A stretch of DNA of 64,000 nucleotides from Colletotrichum lupini (Eukaryota; Ascomycota; Sordariomycetes; Glomerellales; Glomerellaceae): positions 5,208,001 through 5,272,000 of the forward strand of contig NC_064672.1 in the NCBI RefSeq assembly GCF_023278565.1, in the 5' to 3' direction. The translations under genes were made by a program, and so were the position numbers. How positions within the stretch are numbered: position 1 is the first letter of the stretch; each line of letters starts with the position of its first letter. The notes under the pieces were generated by a model, which did no database searches, was not told the DNA's origin, and saw nothing but the letters and a program-made list of their open reading frames with translations. This document shows, one piece after another, positions 48,278 to 58,670 of the stretch.

Positions 48278-50260
48278 CTAAACCCGTAAACGATAAGCCG
48301 ATGGGGATGGTGCCGAGATCATCCCACATGCCTTGTCCAAGACGCGACGAACAAGCTCCATCTCGCGCGTTTCGCACTCCCAAAATGCAAGTAGATCAAC
48401 CACCTCTCCTACGGCACCATACCAATCATTTGGTAGGAAATGTCTACCTTCAGTACCGCTAGACTGGGTGAGCAATGCTGCCGCAACCAACACCAGAGCG
48501 CTTCGAGAGCAGGATCGCATCATGGGCAGCGTCCCATGATGGCGATGTCTGTACCCTAGACGATTAATGGCGAGTCGATAAGCATGGTTTTCGAGACCTT
48601 TTTGAGCCAACGATTCCACACTTTGAGTAAGAACCTCGCCAGCGAACTCGGGGTTCGCCCCAAGTGCATCGAGGAAAGCGGTAGTAAATGGCCAGTATAT
48701 CACCTCATAAAGGTTCACCGCGTGACCTCGGAGCACGAATCTGCACACATCATCCTCTTCCGGAGGCTCGGCGAATGAGAGACTGGAAGGAAGCGAGCTT
48801 ATCCACTCTTGTGCTTGCCCCTCGTACTGCGGCACTGCCGCGGCCATTGCCGCGAGGTATGCTTGGCGCGTGGGATATTCTTTCTGAAGGCCCACCATCT
48901 CGGCACTAATCCGAGAAGCAAGCCTTCTGAGAGAGATTTTGGCCAAGTAGAAGTACCATGATGTTCTCTCGCGAGCCAGACGCGGATCCGTTGCCGCCTC
49001 AACTTCTGCCCTAGGCGCTGGCGGCGTCGGGAAGAAGGGCGGGTAAAATGCCAATTCCTGATCGCTGAGTGAGAAGTCTGGGAGGTAGAGATCCCCTCGC
49101 ATCTCTCGCTCGGATTTCCATGAGGACCAGTAAACAGCCTGCTGCAGAGTGTCGATGGAGTAATTCCGTGACTCGTCGCCCGACTCAACGTTTCTATGGT
49201 AGCGCTGCTGGGCCTCGGGGGTAAGAAACGAAAATTGCTGACAGCTAGCTAGCGCCTGCACGAAGTACCTCCACGCCTTGACAGGCTGAAATACGCACAT
49301 CATGTAGACCCCTGAAAGAAACAGACATTGAGCCGCAATAATGTCATCTGACGACAGTAAAATCCCTAGTCGCTTCTGCGCGGCTTGAAAGAAAGCTTGA
49401 GCATCGCTGTGGGCTGCGGAGCCCAGCATCGTCTCCTGGCTGGGCCCAAAAGGTGCGGCTAGAGAGCCTAATGCGCAGATCAGGAGAGAAAGGCAGGACT
49501 CAGCCGACCAGTTGATCCCTTCAAGTACAGTATGTGAGACCATTTTTCGCGTTGCTGTCTCGTCGAGAATCGGATTCTTGACATGGACGTAGCTGAAGAA
49601 ACTATCGAGCAAGTCGTTGATTCGTCGCGGCTCCAGGTCGAGAGCGCCGATGAGGGACATTGGAGAATTCGCAGTTATCGAGATATGATCAACATGCAGA
49701 GTCATGTCTCCAGCATCAATGCCGTGGCTAATCTCCTCAAGGATGGCCCATGACAGGACATGTTCTGGCCTCGGAGGGAGGATCATCCCCATCTGGATAA
49801 GAGGCCCCACAGGAGGTGCTTCTATTGTCCGGTGCTCGACAGGGGCCTCGACCACTCGCGTTTTGTTGCTCGGTAGTCCATCAACTGTCACCGATCTCAT
49901 CATCTCTTCCAGATCATCGAGTCTTTCCAATATCTTGAGACTAGCCGGGTCGAAGCTGGACAGGTCTACGGGCGACTGGATGCAAGTAGCTCCAACCTTG
50001 AGGCAGAAAGAGCATGATGGCTTGAGATTGTCACATTTCGTTCTCCGAGCCCGGCATACTTGGCATGCCCTGACGGCTCTCTTCCGCTGATAGAATGCGG
50101 TTCCGCGTGCTGCTGGTCGGGTGTTGGTCTTGGACGTGGACTGTTCCGGCCGACTCCGGTCTAGGTCAGACGCGTCTGTGGCCGACGGCACGTGGCTGTC
50201 CGGGGCAGATGGGTCTGTCATCAGGAGAAGGAAAGGATCGCCAGGCGTACAATGGCTCAA
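48278..50260 (-). CDS. Zn2Cys6 fungal transcription factor
   Basis: A single-exon 660-residue regulator. The binuclear zinc cluster has Cys66, Cys69, Cys76, Cys83, Cys86 and Cys93 (ACQVCRARRTKCDN, then PSCSFCLKVGATC), preceded by a basic QRKRAVR. A leucine-rich helix near residues 108-125 (LKILERLDDLEEMM) could dimerise. The middle of the protein is the fungal-specific regulatory region, with LSLLICALGSLAAPFG and AQCLFLSGVYMMCVFQPVKAW segments. ATG codons at residues 1 and 14 are both possible starts. The gene is divergent from the MFS transporter at 50933 with about 670 bases between starts, an arrangement often seen for sugar-responsive regulator and transporter pairs. The stop lies 38 bases from copia copy 2, yet the frame is intact. 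Confidence 0.92.
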   Translation of the reverse strand: MSHCTPGDPFLLLMTDPSAPDSHVPSATDASDLDRSRPEQSTSKTNTRPAARGTAFYQRKRAVRACQVCRARRTKCDNLKPSCSFCLKVGATCIQSPVDLSSFDPASLKILERLDDLEEMMRSVTVDGLPSNKTRVVEAPVEHRTIEAPPVGPLIQMGMILPPRPEHVLSWAILEEISHGIDAGDMTLHVDHISITANSPMSLIGALDLEPRRINDLLDSFFSYVHVKNPILDETATRKMVSHTVLEGINWSAESCLSLLICALGSLAAPFGPSQETMLGSAAHSDAQAFFQAAQKRLGILLSSDDIIAAQCLFLSGVYMMCVFQPVKAWRYFVQALASCQQFSFLTPEAQQRYHRNVESGDESRNYSIDTLQQAVYWSSWKSEREMRGDLYLPDFSLSDQELAFYPPFFPTPPAPRAEVEAATDPRLARERTSWYFYLAKISLRRLASRISAEMVGLQKEYPTRQAYLAAMAAAVPQYEGQAQEWISSLPSSLSFAEPPEEDDVCRFVLRGHAVNLYEVIYWPFTTAFLDALGANPEFAGEVLTQSVESLAQKGLENHAYRLAINRLGYRHRHHGTLPMMRSCSRSALVLVAAALLTQSSGTEGRHFLPNDWYGAVGEVVDLLAFWECETREMELVRRVLDKACGMISAPSPSAYRLRV

Positions 50261-50932
50261 ATTTGTGGGGGATGAATAACACTACTTCTGGGAGGCGGTT
50301 TGTGGGTTGCAATGAGATGTTGGATGAGGTGGAAAGCTGGAGAAAAGACGGGGGAAAGTGTCGCGGAGTGTCGCTTTTAATGTTCTTTCCTTCGCCGTCT
50401 GGAGATTCTTGCCGGGCTAGCCAGAAATGGATTGCGGGGAAAGTCTGGGGCTCCACAACAGCCCGAGGATACGTACCTACCTGCCGTTCCACGCTCTCGG
50501 ATTTTCGAGGGCGGTGGTCTCGGCCCAACACGGAGGCGCGTGGACTGATTTTCTTCACGAGCCATTCCTTGACCTTGCCATATTGGGCGTTCGTTCGCCT
50601 GGCTGTGGCTTGACCAGTCGCGGAATGTCGCTCATACGCCATCCGTCCTGTTGTCCTTGGACAAGGGGTTCAGCAAGAACTATCCGAATGACCTCAACAC
50701 ACTGAGGTTGCTCGGGATTATAGCACCATCACGAATAGGGTGTTCCAGCAACCTGACTGCCGGAAATGAGGAGTTGGCAAAGGATATAATCTCCAAGACT
50801 TCCCCAGATTTCCTGGTGATCATTCTTTTGTTCCCCAGTCTCCGCCGCTCCTCGACCCTGGTTAGCCATCTTCAGTTTCCACATCGAGTCACAATCGAAG
50901 TTTGTCACATTCTGTGGCAAATCCCATCAAAC
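50261..50932. promoter_or_regulatory. Divergent promoter region, Zn2Cys6 regulator / MFS transporter
   Basis: 672 bases between two start codons on opposite strands. It must carry both promoters and possibly CGG-type sites for the adjacent zinc-cluster protein. No gene-like frame of its own. Confidence 0.5.
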
Positions 50933-52660
50933 ATGGCAGAGAAGAACGACGTTTCGGATCACTTGGAAGCAAGTGTTTCCCATCATGATGCCAAGGGAAT
51001 GGCCGTCGGTTCGACCAACCAGCAGGAGCATGATCTCACTGTGCGAGAAGTCTTCAAGAACCACAAAGCCATTGTCTGGTGGTGTTTCTACTGGGCAATG
51101 GCCGCCATCGGATGGTAAAACATACAGGATGACCTCCAAGAGTTGCAATTGGCTGACTACGCGACTCTTAGGGGGTTTGATGCACAGATCAACGGTGCCA
51201 TGATTTCCGTCGCATCCTTCAGGAGAGACTTTGGGTACGGATCCATACACAATCTCCTGGCCCAAACCATCATCCTCACAAAATTGCAAAGACTAACTAG
51301 AGACTCAACAGATATGTACTCGACGGCGAAGCGATTCTCCCCGCGGATTGGCAGTCCGCCTTCAACATCATCAGCACCGTCGGTCAGTTCTTCGGAGGCT
51401 TTGCCTGCAGTTGGCTCGCAGATAGAATCGGACGCAAGAATTCCCTCCTAATCGGCGTCGTCATCTGCACCGGCGGCTGCGTCGGCGAGATCCTCTCAGA
51501 TACCAGGGCAGCTTTCCTCTGCTCCAAGCTGATCCTCGGCCTGGGACTCGGTTTCTACCTCACGCTTGCACCCCTCGCATGCAGTGAGCTGGCTCCCGTC
51601 GCCCTTCGAGGATATGCCACAGCTGGTGTTAACTTGGGCATCGCCATTGGCCAGCTCTTGTCCAACGCTGTTGTCAAGGCCTTTGGAGAAAGATCCGATC
51701 GCTGGGCCTACCGTGGACCCTTCGCCACCCAGCTCTTCTTCGTCCTCTTCCTCGCCGTTTTCTTGCCCTTCACGCCCGAGACCCCCTAGTACCTTGCCCG
51801 CAAGGACAAACTGGAGCAAGCAGCAAAGTCTCTCAAGAAGCTATATGGGCAGGACTACGATGTCAATGCCAGGCTATCTGGAATTGTGGCGACAATTGAG
51901 GAGGAGAACTTGAACCAAACACACGAGCTTGGATTTGTCGACTGTTTCAAGGGCACCAACCTTCTTCGGACAGGTATATCAACTGGCGTCTTTCTTTGCC
52001 AGCACTTGGTAAGTTCCTCCTGACCTTGCCGCGCCCGACTCTTTACTGACTCTAGACAAGGTCGGTATTATCTTTGTCCTCGGATACTCGACATACTTCT
52101 TCCAGCTCGCTGGCCTCGACGTCTCGAAATCCTTCGACCTCGGTGTGGGCGTCACAGCTTGCGGTGTCCTCGGAAACATTGTCAGTTGGTTCGTCATTGA
52201 GTCCTTTGGCCGCCGGAAGATCTTCATCTCTGGAATGGGAGCCCTGACCACGCTCCTCCTTCTCATTGGCATTATGGACGTCGTCCCCACGGATGCCGCA
52301 AAGTGGGTGCAAGCCGCCTGCACAGTCATCTATGCTTTCGTGTACTTCATGACCATTGGTGCCATGGCTTTTGCCATCCTAGGCGAGGCTTCCAGCTCTG
52401 TTCTACGCGCGAAAACCATGGCCCTTGCTACCGCTACCCAAGCAATCTGTGGCTTGGCGATGAACTTTGCGATTCCTTACATGGTCAACCCGGATGAGGG
52501 CAACTTGAAGGGCAAGGTTGGATTCATCTTTGGGGGACTGGCGTTGATTGGTACTGTGGGAAGCTTCTTCTACGTCCCTGAACTCAAGGGTAAGACCTTT
52601 GATGAGATTGACCGTCTCTTCGTAGCGAAGGTACCACCGAGAAGGATGGGAAAGATGTAG
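50933..52660 (+). pseudogene. MFS sugar transporter with nonsense codon (TAG, codon 241)
   Basis: Four exons, 50933-51114, 51172-51234, 51312-52008 and 52061-52660, in phase, giving 513 residues if the internal stop is ignored. The protein is a 12-helix sugar porter. Family signatures are GFDAQING in helix 1, DRIGRKNSLL between helices 2 and 3, PVALRGYATAGVN, PFTPETP, ESFGRRKI in the second half and the C-terminal PELKGKTFDEID. It resembles fungal maltose/hexose permeases (general alpha-glucoside type). TAG at 51787-51789 sits where the family has the Trp of SPWYL/TPWYL, one G-to-A away from TGG and in a TpG context. The rest is undamaged, so the change looks recent. Truncation after helix 6 should abolish transport. 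Divergent from the Zn2Cys6 regulator. Confidence 0.85.
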
Positions 52661-52937
52661 GCTACTCGAAAGACAGTGGATCACTATTAGTTATCATTGG
52701 ATCAGTGCAGTTTATTAATACACGATAAAACGTGGTCTAATTATGACTGAACCAGTCCCCATTCCCTGTGATTGCTTTAAGGCGACTTCTATCCACTGGC
52801 TTTCGAGGCAATCCAAGTGCCTATGTCAGATCGACTGTGAGAGCCTATCGGCTGCTTTTCTCTTCCATGCCAGATAGGTAGGTTCAGGGCTACAAGGAAG
52901 ATTCACCTAATCTTCTACGCGAACCGCGGCGTTCAGT

Positions 52938-53516
52938 CTACTTTCTCGGCGAAGGCTGATCATACTCGGCAATGTAGAAAATCAAGTCATCTGGCTGAAT
53001 TCCCTCCGAGTCCTCCAAACTGGAAACATACGCCCCCGTGACGTCCTTGCCCTCCATACTGTTCCACTCCCAGCACATCTTATGAACGTGCCAGTAAAAC
53101 GGGTTGTCGGTGATCTGCCCCCATCCAATCTCGCCCATGTCGATCTGGAAGCTCGTCTTGGGTCCGACACCGCGCATCTGCCGGGCCTGCGCGATCGAAT
53201 TCATGGCCCTGTACTCCATGACGTCGACGAACTGCACAGAGTCGAGGTCGGACAGCCACTTTCCCGCGCGTCCCCAGACACGGGCGATGATGTCGCGCAG
53301 GGAGACGCCCTTTTCGTCAAAGCCGTTGGCGACGAAGTCGACCTTGATACGGTTGCCGTCGATGCGGAACTCGTTGATGATGTAGCCGCCTGACGATACT
53401 GTCCACTTGTCGCCACTGTTGCTGACGCTGTAGCCGGCGTCGTCGAGCTCGTCGCAGTGGCCGAGGCACAGGAGGCCACAGAGAACCACGAGGCAGTAAA
53501 AGATTATGGACCGCAT
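52938..53516 (-). CDS. Secreted protein of unknown function, 192 aa
   Basis: A single-exon protein with a strong signal peptide (MRSIIFYCLVVLCGLLCLGH, cleavage near residue 20-22). The mature part is about 170 residues, rich in Gly, Asp and aromatic residues, with only two Cys (21 and 148). A WTVSSGGYIINEFRIDGNRI segment resembles a beta-sandwich strand pair, and NPFYWHVHKMCWEWNSMEG is notable for its Trp, His and Tyr content. No known domain was recognised. TATTTAAG lies about 115 bases upstream on the coding strand. The gene lies between the transporter pseudogene and a second secreted protein, so it is an effector or secreted-enzyme-inhibitor candidate by context only. Confidence 0.75.
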   Translation of the reverse strand: MRSIIFYCLVVLCGLLCLGHCDELDDAGYSVSNSGDKWTVSSGGYIINEFRIDGNRIKVDFVANGFDEKGVSLRDIIARVWGRAGKWLSDLDSVQFVDVMEYRAMNSIAQARQMRGVGPKTSFQIDMGEIGWGQITDNPFYWHVHKMCWEWNSMEGKDVTGAYVSSLEDSEGIQPDDLIFYIAEYDQPSPRK

Positions 53517-54559
53517 TGCTAGAAATGGTACGAATAGGTGGTCAAATGAGTGTGGAAGCAGAGAGCAGATGCTTCTTGAAGAAGTTGAATATGCATGAGA
53601 CTTGGACCCGAAGTCGGCTAACGGGCAGGCGCTTAAATAGTGATCACAGTACTCAAGACACAGTTCTAATCAACTTACAATGCTACTTGCTATGTGAACA
53701 GCTTCAACGTCGTTACCCACAAAGCTCGTATCCATCTCGTTCGGCCCAAAGTCCGAGACACGAATGGAGCATACGGCGAGTTATGACACAGATAATAGCT
53801 TCGAAAAGTCAAAAAGATACCGGTGATGATTGATTCGGTCTCTCCGCCTCCAAAATCGAACATCACGTATAGACTTTTGTCAAATGGTCGGTGGAGCCTT
53901 GGAGCCTTGGAGCCGAGAACGCCGGCACCCATTTACAATGATTATTCCCAATGATGTTGACTTTGTAGCATATACTGTACTGTAGAAAGTGAACCAACGC
54001 ACAGAGATGCCGTTCATTGCAACCAGCAAGGTTGTTCGGTGCGTGGAACTGACGGGAAGTCTATTTTACATCGGCGCAGTTGAGGATAAACGCCCAGCCG
54101 TATCCAGGATCACCAACTGGACCGAGCTGAGAACAGCCGGGGCTTATGAGGTGTGTGTCAACTGTCAGGTACGGCTGCGCACTTGTATTAACTTTCGCGA
54201 TCATACTATAAGTACAGTCATGTAATTAACTAAACCTTTTCAACATCTGGGCGTCGTATCTCACCCAAGCCGAAACACAATTATCTCGGAATTCCTGCGT
54301 CTCCATCCACCGTCGGGAGAGGCCCATGCAATCAAACTATCGTAGGATACTCGGTCATGACGGTAATGGCGCAGAGTCCCGTTGATACGTCGGTCTTCTA
54401 TAGACTCCTAATAGTTCTAGTTATAAAAGTAGCCAGAGTAGGGAAATCTCAGCTATTACATCAACGGCTTACTGAAATCACTCCTTCTTCTCTATCAACG
54501 ACGACCTTGAGTATTCAATCAATAAAAAGCCAAGCTCCCTACAATAGATTGTATTCATC
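53517..54559. other. Divergent upstream region of two secreted-protein genes
   Basis: About 1 kb with no convincing gene; the frames at 53516-53833 and 53989-54225 plus are unlikely to be coding. It carries the promoters of 52938-53516 and 54560-55018. Confidence 0.4.
54422..54429 (+). promoter_or_regulatory. Putative TATA box of the Cys-rich secreted protein
   Basis: TATAAAAG about 130 bases upstream of ATG 54560, leaving a plausible leader. Confidence 0.45.
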
Positions 54560-55018
54560 ATGCATTCCTTTTCTACCGTTCTTCTCTTCACCGCCGCGCT
54601 GGCCGGCCACTCTGTCGCTCAAAGTTGCACCGACCAGTGCGCAGACGTCTTCGCCGTGGCAAGCTCAGAATGCCCGCACCTCGGCAACACAAAAGAAGAC
54701 GCCGATACCCTCAACGGCCCCAAGATGAGCTGGAAAAACAACATCTGGTCCACACGCGGCAAGGACGGTGCCGTGGTGGAGATCGACCCCAGAGCATGCA
54801 CTCTGAGAACATTCGGCGGCCGAGACGACTTCTGCGGCATCTGGATCGGCGGTAAGGAGGAGAAAGGAAAGGGAAACACCGAGGTTAAACAGCCGAACGC
54901 ATTGTTGCAGATTCCTTTCAACGGTGGCTGCTGCAAGATCGACAAAGAATTCTGCAAAAATGGCGCTATTGACTGGGCGCAGTTGTTGAGAGTGAAAAAG
55001 GGGCCCGATGCTTCGTAG
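54560..55018 (+). CDS. Small secreted cysteine-rich protein, 152 aa
   Basis: Begins with a signal peptide (MHSFSTVLLFTAALAGHSVA, about 20 residues). The mature part has eight Cys at 23, 27, 38, 80, 92, 124, 125 and 132, enough for four disulphides. It starts SCTDQCADVF, with a CxxxC and later a CC pair. The size, even Cys number and lack of other domains are those of fungal effector-like proteins. No known effector family was recognised. The gene is isolated in a transposon-rich stretch about 1.1 kb from the copia deletion derivative, a typical setting for fast-evolving secreted proteins. A TATA box is visible upstream. Confidence 0.78.
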   Translation: MHSFSTVLLFTAALAGHSVAQSCTDQCADVFAVASSECPHLGNTKEDADTLNGPKMSWKNNIWSTRGKDGAVVEIDPRACTLRTFGGRDDFCGIWIGGKEEKGKGNTEVKQPNALLQIPFNGGCCKIDKEFCKNGAIDWAQLLRVKKGPDAS

Positions 55019-56150
55019 ATATCGCAAGCTGATTGCTGGTGAACGCTTTCGCAGAAAGCAGACCTTTGGTTGACAGCAATATACATTGTCTAATCAAAGA
55101 ATTTTCCAAAATGGCCTCAGCAATAAGAATTTAATTAGTTGCAGAATATGTGGGAATAGCGAAATATGATATAGGTGATGTGGTGGTCGTCGTCTTGATT
55201 AAGGTATAGGACGTAATGTGAATACCAAACGATCAATCTTTCTCTCAGTCTTGACGCTGGTCATTGTTATAGATACAAAAACCCGATGAGAATGGACTAC
55301 TTATAGACGAATGTCTGTGCATGTAATGCGACAGCATCATGCCACGAGATGTTCCCATCATGTTGCGCGAACGCGGCTGGCTGGCTAGTACACGCAGCGA
55401 GGTTTACCGCAGCACCTGCAACACTCGACGCGTATTTCCTGCCCGTGTTGGCCGCATTGACACTCCATGTTGACTAGTGCATTAGCTTTGTTCACCGAGT
55501 CTCGAAGATACAATCCCAAGCACGTACACATGTCCAGAGATTGACAACTGCTTTCTTAGGCCCCCAGACCTCAGACTGGTCAAGTAGCGGAACCCATGAC
55601 TTGCAAGATGTTGAAACTGATGAAAATTTAGTATCAAATGTTTAGGTGAGAGATGATTCAGTTCCGTACTGTGGGGAAAGGGCATTGCGGCAGGCGCTGA
55701 AGACTAGTTATTCCACAAAGGTCCTGTCCTGTTGTCACAACTCAACCAGTAGCCAAGAGTGATGGCTCAGTCAGCCCCGGCTTTTATCTCGTCAGTTCAC
55801 TGTTTCCTTGGAATTACGCATGCTACTTACCTTGCAATGCAGGGAAATGTAGTTCTTGAACTTAATGCACCTTGTGACTTTCCTCAAGACTTCTATGGCT
55901 CACTTGTCAAGTTCTCAACGGTTCCAACATTGACTTATCCAATGTAGGTAGTCAATTTGTGAAGTCTAATGATCGAGCCCATTTCCAGTTGAAGTCTTTG
56001 TAACAACAGCGCGCTCCGTATGGAGCCGCTTTTCAAGGTCATATCTTAGGCCTGATTGTATATGAGCGCGGCATTACGTGCTACTGGCTGTGATTGCGCA
56101 CGCGAGCACACCGATGGGGCTATTATCAGTGGCCAGCGATCTGCGACAAA
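55019..56150. other. Gene-free stretch
   Basis: About 1.1 kb of 3' flank and intergenic DNA. Small frames only (55482-55685 minus, 55759-55947 plus). No RNA gene or repeat recognised. Confidence 0.4.
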
Positions 56151-56155
56151 ATCCC
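56151..56155. repeat. Target-site duplication ATCCC, left
   Basis: Perfect five-base repeat of 56881-56885, flanking the 725-bp element. Confidence 0.88.
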
Positions 56156-56360
56156 TGTCGGATTGGAAGTCCAATTCGACCGCGGCATACAGCCGACTGC
56201 GCAGGGGCCAATTGGGGGCCCTATTTCCGATTATCGTAGCCAGCCTAACCTACGGTTGGAACCTCCTTTTTACACCTACTACGCAGATATTTATATAGTT
56301 CAATTAATCTCTTCGTTAACTACGGTTCGAACTAACTACCCTATAATAAGGATATTAACA
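56156..56360 (+). repeat. 5' LTR of the deletion derivative
   Basis: 205 bp, starts TGTCGGATTGGAAG and ends ATTAACA. Less RIP-mutated than the LTRs of the full-length copies. Confidence 0.88.
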
Positions 56361-56800
56361 CTAATTAGTAATTAAATTCTATTATTATAGATTAGTAAGG
56401 CATCTTGCTACGTAGAAGAGACGACCTCTTAATACTATACGGGATAGGAGATTCGTACTAATTAACCTTATAGAAATAAATAAAAAAGGGGGCAATTCTT
56501 AAATACCGTACGGAATTAAGTAATTATAGCCCTTTATTACTTACGAAAGGTCGACGTCTACTATGTTAAACTACGTTAATTAATAGAACCGCTTAAGTAA
56601 TTAGATTTTCGCCGTCGCCTTAAGCAGCTTTTCTACTAAACAACTTTTCCGCAGCCGGCCCGCGATCAGAAATCAACTAGTTAAATCGGCAGAAGGAAAT
56701 ACCTACGCGGCGACTACCCGCCCAATTGATCAGCGCGACGGGCGAGCTCGATAGCACGGTATAAAAGAGCACCGCGCGATCGAGAAAAGGGATCTCCAAA

Positions 56801-56880
56801 CGCAGATATTCATATAGTTCAATTGATCTCTTCGTCAACCCACGGTTCGAACCAACTACCCTGTAATAGGGATACCAACA
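56801..56880 (+). repeat. Truncated 3' LTR of the deletion derivative
   Basis: 80 bases matching the last 79 bases of the family LTR, ending CCAACA; the first 120 LTR bases are missing. Confidence 0.85.
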
Positions 56881-56885
56881 ATCCC

Positions 56886-58670
56886 CGATGAAACGCCCGC
56901 AAGCCTCATGTGCGCCTTCGTGGTTCCTCCGCCATGCGCACAACTGTAGGTACGGGCACTTCAAAGTTATGGAGAGATACGTTCGGTCAACACCCTCACC
57001 TGATGAAACACAGCCACGTTTAATTCCGATGTTGAACAGGAAAATCGTTTGGACAACTAGGCCACAGATTTGTAAAAGCCCTCCGCACAAGCGTTCATGC
57101 CTTTGTACAAAAGAGGCCTCCCGGGAACCCAAGTACTTGATTATCGACGTGAGATTGGTTGATTACCTGTATTTTAGGTGCAATTTGCTGTGATTATGAC
57201 CATATCGAGGCTTTCTTAGCTCAACTTCCAATTCGAGGAGACTGGAATTTAGAAAAGCGACAAGACGCGAAAACATATGATCAGCTCATGTGTGTCGATT
57301 ATCACGAGTTTCATGCTTCCGGGAACGTCAGACTTGATCGGTGAAACAAATTCGTATCTAGGTCATGACTCAATAAATCGTATGAATGTGAAGAGAAAAG
57401 AGGGGTCGTTGCATTATTGACGTATAATCTAAGAGTGATCTTCCCGCATATCTCTGTCTACCTATGTACTACAAATAGAATGCATCCCAGTCCTCACAAA
57501 GCTTAAAACACGCGCAATTGTTGAACCTAAATGCAGCTCACTTGAAGTCTTCAAGCTCCTGCCGTTGTATGAGAAAAGACTCAGAAGTACTAGGACCTTT
57601 AGCCTTTAACCACTCTGCGCCATGGGGTTGCGCATCCATCGGTAACTTTCCTGACACATTGAAACCCTCGGCTACGTGAGAAGAATTATAAATGCATGCA
57701 ATTTCATACTGAAATTCTATCAATGTCATTGACGGGACCAAAGTTACCTTGTACATGCTTGTGACATGTGAGGTAAAGTGAGACAGGCGGCTGCGGTTAT
57801 ACGCACCTCAGTTCACCGGGTGTAGGACCAGAGCAATTGACTCGGCACCACAATAACCGGAATTTCTCTGAATTACCTTACACAGCGGCGGCTTGAGATA
57901 CAATGTCTTTGTATGCGAATCCTCGACAGAGCTCAATAGTCCACATCACCAAGACCGATTTCGGCATCCAATTCCACAAGGCAGACTTGGAAGTTTCCAG
58001 CATTATTGGAAATGTCTCAGATTTCGGTATGACTTGGTGCCTAGATCATTGGATTCTAAACTAGTGAAACCTGGTATTAATTTACAAGGTACCTAACGAG
58101 ATAGCAGCGTACAAAGTGGTCTGCCAAAGCCCCCTGACGTTTGCCTAGCTGCCTGGCATTCTCACGTCGGGGTTACACAGTTCCCACGGCAACAGGCTAG
58201 GTCCGACAAGGATGCCACTCTTCAACTTTGTCAGAACACTTGCGTGACACGACCGAAGTCGGATGGTTCAATCAAAGAGTTTCCAAGCTGTGCCTAAGCC
58301 ACTTCGTTGGATGATGTTACTTCTAGTAGTTAATTTTGACCAATTGTGCAAAGTAGATGTACCTTATGATGTAACACTCAGGTCCGAACAAAATGTATTT
58401 TGTCCGTCTAAGTCGCGTCACATGGTCTCTCACTGCCACATCCGCCCGACACGTGAACAAGTGTTGGGCGCCTTTCCAGGGCAGCACTGATACAATTTTT
58501 TCCTTGAGCGATCCGCCTTGCCTACTTATCTTAGGCATTTAAAACGATTCCTCCTCCTTTTCCATTGGCGAAAACTTGTTGCATTTTTGCTTGGCCAATA
58601 CCTGCTATCTCTTCATTATCACCTTAGGCCAGAGCGCCATACGAAGCATAAGACGGAAAGATTCCCTTCA
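56886..58670. other. Gene-free stretch upstream of gene B
   Basis: About 1.8 kb. Frames at 56888-57193, 57538-57756 and 58263-58490 show no domains. The gene B promoter and possibly an unrecognised first exon lie at the right end. Confidence 0.4.

Larger units (their letters stand above)
56156..56880 (+). mobile_element. Internally deleted copia element (5' LTR + leader + truncated 3' LTR)
   Basis: A 725-bp derivative of the copia family at 25419 and 41444. It has a complete 5' LTR (56156-56360, with 3 extra bases from a CTA/TAC duplication), about 440 bases of leader matching 25621-26060, and then a direct jump into the last 80 bases of the LTR (56801-56880). The junction lies at GGGATCTCCAAA|CGCAGATATT. 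The full copies have AAATATAGAC at that point, a RIP form of a possible CGCAGA, so a short microhomology may have guided the deletion. No coding sequence remains. The perfect ATCCC duplication either marks the copy as having inserted already deleted or survived a later internal loss. The right third is almost free of RIP, so it preserves near-original sequence of the family. Confidence 0.9.

Noticed and set aside
50095..50613. 172-codon plus-strand frame
   Set aside because: Overlaps the start and promoter of the Zn2Cys6 gene on the other strand; no domain.
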